This document shows, one piece after another, positions 61,664 through 64,000 of a stretch of 64,000 bases of DNA. A program made the position numbers and the translations under genes. The stretch covers positions 186,001 through 250,000 of the forward strand of contig CBDFFO010000007.1 in the NCBI GenBank assembly GCA_965246805.1, written 5' to 3'. The notes beneath the pieces were generated by a model. The model was given only the letters and a program-made list of their open reading frames with translations. It made no database searches and was not told the origin of the DNA. The first letter of the stretch is position 1; every line of letters begins with the position of its first letter. The DNA comes from Schlegelella_A sp965246805 (lineage in GTDB: Bacteria > Pseudomonadota > Gammaproteobacteria > Burkholderiales > Burkholderiaceae_C).

Positions 61664-61798
61664 TCAGACCGCCAGACGCTTGCGACCTTTGGCGCGGCGC
61701 GCGTTGATAACCGCGCGACCGCCTCTGGTCTTCATGCGAACGAGAAAACCGTGCGTCCGCGCGCGGCGGACTTTGGAAGCTTGATATGTGCGTTTCAT
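61664..61798 (-). CDS. rpmH: 50S ribosomal protein L34
   Basis: 44 residues, MKRTYQASKVRRARTHGF then LVRMKTRGGRAVINARRAKGRKRLAV. Complete and canonical. The start ATG at 61798 faces the region before dnaA; the gene leads the minus-strand block rpmH-rnpA-yidD-yidC-mnmE, the usual arrangement at bacterial chromosome origins. Confidence 0.98.
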   Translation of the reverse strand: MKRTYQASKVRRARTHGFLVRMKTRGGRAVINARRAKGRKRLAV

Positions 61799-61955
61799 GA
61801 GCGGCCTCTAAAAGAACGCGTGGCGTCGAGACGCCCCGCTGGTTGGCTGACCGGACCGTGCCGCCGCGCTGAAGGTGAGACGCGGGTGACGTGGCATAGA
61901 CAGGAACCGGCACCCGACAACTCGTAGATGCCCGTCGCCCGTTATGGGTCGCCGA

Positions 61956-61964
61956 TCTGGATAA
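61956..61964 (-). promoter_or_regulatory. DnaA-box-like site
   Basis: TCTGGATAA, one mismatch from the complement of TTATCCACA. Confidence 0.45.
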
Positions 61965-62051
61965 CCCGCGATTACAGCAAGAACCCGCAGGCAAGTCAAC
62001 GCGTAGCCCGCGACAGCTCGAATACTCGCCTCAACCGCCTCTCGTTTTCAC

Positions 62052-62060
62052 TGTGGATAA
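62052..62060 (-). promoter_or_regulatory. Consensus DnaA box
   Basis: TGTGGATAA is the exact complement of TTATCCACA, 62 bases before the dnaA start. May serve in replication initiation or in dnaA autorepression. Confidence 0.8.
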
Positions 62061-62111
62061 CTGCTTGCCGCGCGTCCTGCGGCCCGTACAATCGCGCCTC
62101 GCAAAAGGAAG

Positions 62112-62120
62112 TTCTCCACA
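62112..62120 (+). promoter_or_regulatory. DnaA-box-like site before dnaA
   Basis: TTCTCCACA, one mismatch, ends 1 base before the dnaA ATG, overlapping the translation-initiation zone. May be chance. Confidence 0.35.
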
Positions 62121-62121
62121 C

Positions 62122-63582
62122 ATGCAATCCGATCTCTGGCAGCGCGGCTGTGAACGCCTCGCGTTCGAGTTGCCCGATCAGCAGTTCAACACCTGGATCC
62201 GGCCCTTGCCCGACGCCGAGGTGACCGACCAGGCCGATGGGGGCGCGCTCGTCACGGTGCGCGTGCCGAACCGGTTCAAGCTCGACTGGATCCGCAATCA
62301 ATACGCCGGTCGCATCGAGAGCGTGTTGACCGAGCTTGCCGGCAAGCCGGTCCGTCTCGACGTCACGCTTGCCCCACGCGACTCGAACGGCACGGCATCG
62401 ACGCCGGTTGCTCGCGGGGGCGTGAGCGCGGCACTGTCGGCCGGGCTCGAGGCGGCGCGCCTGCAGCCGGGTCGAGGCGCCGATGGCTCGTCGGCCTCGG
62501 CCGCCCCCGAAAATCCGGCCTCGTCGACGAGCTCGAGCGGCCTCTACCCGCTGGTGTCGTCGCGCAGCCGCCTCAATTCAAGCCTCAGCTTCGACACGCT
62601 CGTGCCGGGCCGTGCCAATCAGATGGCGCGAACCGCAGCACTCCACGTGGCGGGGGCACCGGGGCAGATGTACAACCCGCTGTTCATCTACGGCGGTGTC
62701 GGTCTCGGCAAGACGCACTTGATCCACGCGGTCGGCAACGCACTGCTCGCCGACAAACCCGACGCGCGCATCCTCTACCTGCACGCCGAGCAGTTCATCA
62801 CCGACGTGGTAAAAAATTACCAGCGCAAGACCTTCGACGAGCTGAAGGCGAAATACCACTCGCTCGACCTCCTGCTGATCGACGACGTGCAGTTCTTCGC
62901 CGGCAAGGAGCGCACGCAGGAAGAGTTCTTTAACGCATTCGAAGCCTTGCTAGCCAAGCGTGCGCACATCATCATGACGAGCGACACCTATCCGAAGGGA
63001 CTGGTGGACATCGACGAGCGTCTGACCTCTCGTTTCGACGCCGGGCTCACGGTCGCGATCGAGCCGCCCGAGCTCGAGATGCGCGTCGCGATCCTGATGA
63101 GGAAGGCCGACCAGGAAGCGACGCCGATGCCCGAAGACGTGGCCTTCTTCGTCGCCAAGAACGTGCGCGCCAACGTGCGCGAGCTTGAAGGGGCGCTGCG
63201 CAAGATCCTCGCGTACTCGCGCTTCAGCCACAAGGAGATCAACATCGGCCTGGCGCGCGAGGCGCTGAAAGACCTGCTGTCGATACAGAACCGGCAGGTC
63301 GGCGTGGAAAACATCCAGAAGACGGTGGCCGACTTCTACAAGATCAAGGTCGCCGACATGTACTCGAAGAAGCGGCCCGCCTCGATCGCGCGGCCGCGCC
63401 AGATCGCGATGTACATCGCCAAGGAGATGACGCAAAAGAGCCTGCCCGAGATCGGCGAACTCTTCGGCGGGCGCGACCACACGACGGTGCTGCATGCGGT
63501 ACGCAAGATCACCGCCGAGCGGCAGAAGAACCCCGAGCTCAATCAGCAATTGCACGTGCTCGAGCAGACGCTGAAGGGGTGA
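62122..63582 (+). CDS. dnaA: Chromosomal replication initiator DnaA
   Basis: 486 residues. Domain I (about 1-80, DLWQRGCERLAFELPDQQFNTWIRP), a Ser/Ala/Gly-rich linker (about 85-150), AAA+ domain with Walker A GGVGLGKTHL (191-200) and Walker B LLLIDDVQFFAG, and domain IV ending GELFGGRDHTTVLHAVRKI (DnaA-box binding signature). The start ATG at 62122 has AAAAGGAA upstream; an extended frame before it is not coding. It opens the plus-strand dnaA-dnaN block. Confidence 0.99.
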   Translation: MQSDLWQRGCERLAFELPDQQFNTWIRPLPDAEVTDQADGGALVTVRVPNRFKLDWIRNQYAGRIESVLTELAGKPVRLDVTLAPRDSNGTASTPVARGGVSAALSAGLEAARLQPGRGADGSSASAAPENPASSTSSSGLYPLVSSRSRLNSSLSFDTLVPGRANQMARTAALHVAGAPGQMYNPLFIYGGVGLGKTHLIHAVGNALLADKPDARILYLHAEQFITDVVKNYQRKTFDELKAKYHSLDLLLIDDVQFFAGKERTQEEFFNAFEALLAKRAHIIMTSDTYPKGLVDIDERLTSRFDAGLTVAIEPPELEMRVAILMRKADQEATPMPEDVAFFVAKNVRANVRELEGALRKILAYSRFSHKEINIGLAREALKDLLSIQNRQVGVENIQKTVADFYKIKVADMYSKKRPASIARPRQIAMYIAKEMTQKSLPEIGELFGGRDHTTVLHAVRKITAERQKNPELNQQLHVLEQTLKG

Positions 63583-63827
63583 GCTCCCTTTGACCCTCCG
63601 CTCTGCCCGCGCTGTCAAGCAACAACGCTGGGGACAACTTCCACGTGAACTCGATGATGTCCACAGCGCCACTGTCAAACCCGAAGTTGTTGTCGTTTCG
63701 CGAGTCCTCGCCAGGCCCTCGCTGCACACGGTTCGTGGCGGACTAAAGGCTTGATCCGTCAGGCGAAAATGCGCTTGTCCACACATTCGACGCCCCTCTA
63801 CTATCACTACCAGTTCCAGAGGTTCAA
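63583..63827. other. dnaA-dnaN intergenic region
   Basis: 245 bases with a DnaA-box-like TTGTCCACA (63775-63783) and looser matches (ATGTCCACA at about 63656). An imperfect hairpin (AAGGG/CCCTT near 63575-63592) follows the dnaA stop. The dnaN ribosome-binding site is AGAGGTTC at about 63818. Could hold dnaN promoter or part of the origin. Confidence 0.55.
63775..63783 (+). promoter_or_regulatory. DnaA-box-like site before dnaN
   Basis: TTGTCCACA, one change from TTATCCACA. Confidence 0.5.
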
Positions 63828-64000
63828 ATGATTGTCTTGAAAGCAGCACAAGAAAAAGTTCTGGGTGCTTTGCAAGCGGTGGCCGGCATCGTCGAGCGGC
63901 GCCACACGCTGCCAATCCTCGCTAACGTGCTGATCCGCAAGAGCGGCTCGCAGCTCGAATTCACGACCAGCGATCTCGAGATTCAGGTGCGCACAGCGGC
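63828..64000 (+). CDS. dnaN: DNA polymerase III beta sliding clamp, 5' part
   Basis: 57 codons before the right edge: MIVLKAAQEKVLGALQAVAG, then IVERRHTLPILANVLIRK and EFTTSDLEIQVRTA, the N-terminal clamp domain. ATG at 63828 with AGAGGTT upstream. Partial because the window ends here. Confidence 0.97.
   Translation, partial: MIVLKAAQEKVLGALQAVAGIVERRHTLPILANVLIRKSGSQLEFTTSDLEIQVRTA

Larger units (their letters stand above)
61799..62121. other. Intergenic region between rpmH and dnaA, candidate origin region
   Basis: 323 bases holding divergent promoters for rpmH and dnaA and DnaA-box-like 9-mers: a perfect TGTGGATAA (62052-62060), TCTGGATAA (61956-61964) and TTCTCCACA (62112-62120). Around 61940-61975 it is locally AT-richer (gttatgggtc, ataacccgcgattaca). 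Typical of beta-proteobacterial oriC or dnaA-autoregulation regions. GC skew was not computed. Confidence 0.6.

Overview
The window is high-GC DNA from a betaproteobacterial chromosome, most likely Burkholderiales of the Comamonadaceae/Rubrivivax-Leptothrix type. The main reasons are the block mnmE-yidC-yidD-rnpA-rpmH | dnaA-dnaN at the right end, the internally extended RnpA, a recA-recX pair next to sucCD, a Bug/TctC binding protein, and a GC-rich intergenic repeat of a style I associate with that order. The assignment is inferred from gene content and order only. I see no rRNA, tRNA, CRISPR array, transposase or phage gene.

Layout. (1) 1-12.1 kb is the accessory part: a methyltransferase, three TPR-GT41 (SPINDLY/O-GlcNAc-transferase-like) glycosyltransferases, two PglL/TfpO-type O-oligosaccharyltransferase candidates, and two tandem type IV pilin genes sharing a perfect 330-bp repeat. 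Each pilin gene has a sigma-54-like promoter. This looks like a pilin or surface-protein glycosylation island and is the best candidate for a little-described system. (2) 12.2-14.8 kb is a signalling group: class II cyclic-nucleotide phosphodiesterase, FHA protein and PP2C phosphatase. (3) 14.9-19.8 kb holds terC, sucDC and recX-recA with a LexA box. (4) 19.9-26.1 kb is the rod-shape cluster mreB-mreC-mreD-mrdA-rodA, divergent from gatCAB (26.3-29.6 kb). (5) 29.6-37 kb holds a DUF4124-like protein, pyrE, exonuclease III, an esterase, ampG, a SUI1 protein, a flavin reductase and a Bug-type binding protein.

(6) 37-41.2 kb is regulatory: an HDOD protein, a two-component pair and an ECF sigma factor. 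(7) 41.2-47.8 kb is sulfate uptake (cysA-cysW-cysT and two sulfate-binding proteins), followed by a thioredoxin-like protein and a TauE/SafE permease. (8) 47.9-52.4 kb holds a small conserved protein, a GMC oxidoreductase, MarC, a glycine-rich RRM protein and an SDR. (9) 52.4-57.2 kb holds lptC-kdsC-kdsD (LPS/Kdo), a Kef-type antiporter and a cyclic-nucleotide-binding protein. (10) 57.4-64 kb is the replication-origin neighbourhood: mnmE, yidC, yidD, rnpA and rpmH on the minus strand, dnaA and the start of dnaN on the plus strand, with DnaA-box-like sites on both sides of dnaA.

Many genes are coupled by 1-4 base stop/start overlaps (gatC/gatA, SUI1/flavin reductase, histidine kinase/response regulator, cysT/cysW, kdsD/kdsC/lptC/SDR, mrdA/mreD, rnpA/yidD), so the operon calls are well supported. 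Several starts are non-ATG (sucD, gatA and kdsD TTG; rodA, the histidine kinase and yidD GTG). All functions come from reading motifs and context. No database search was run.
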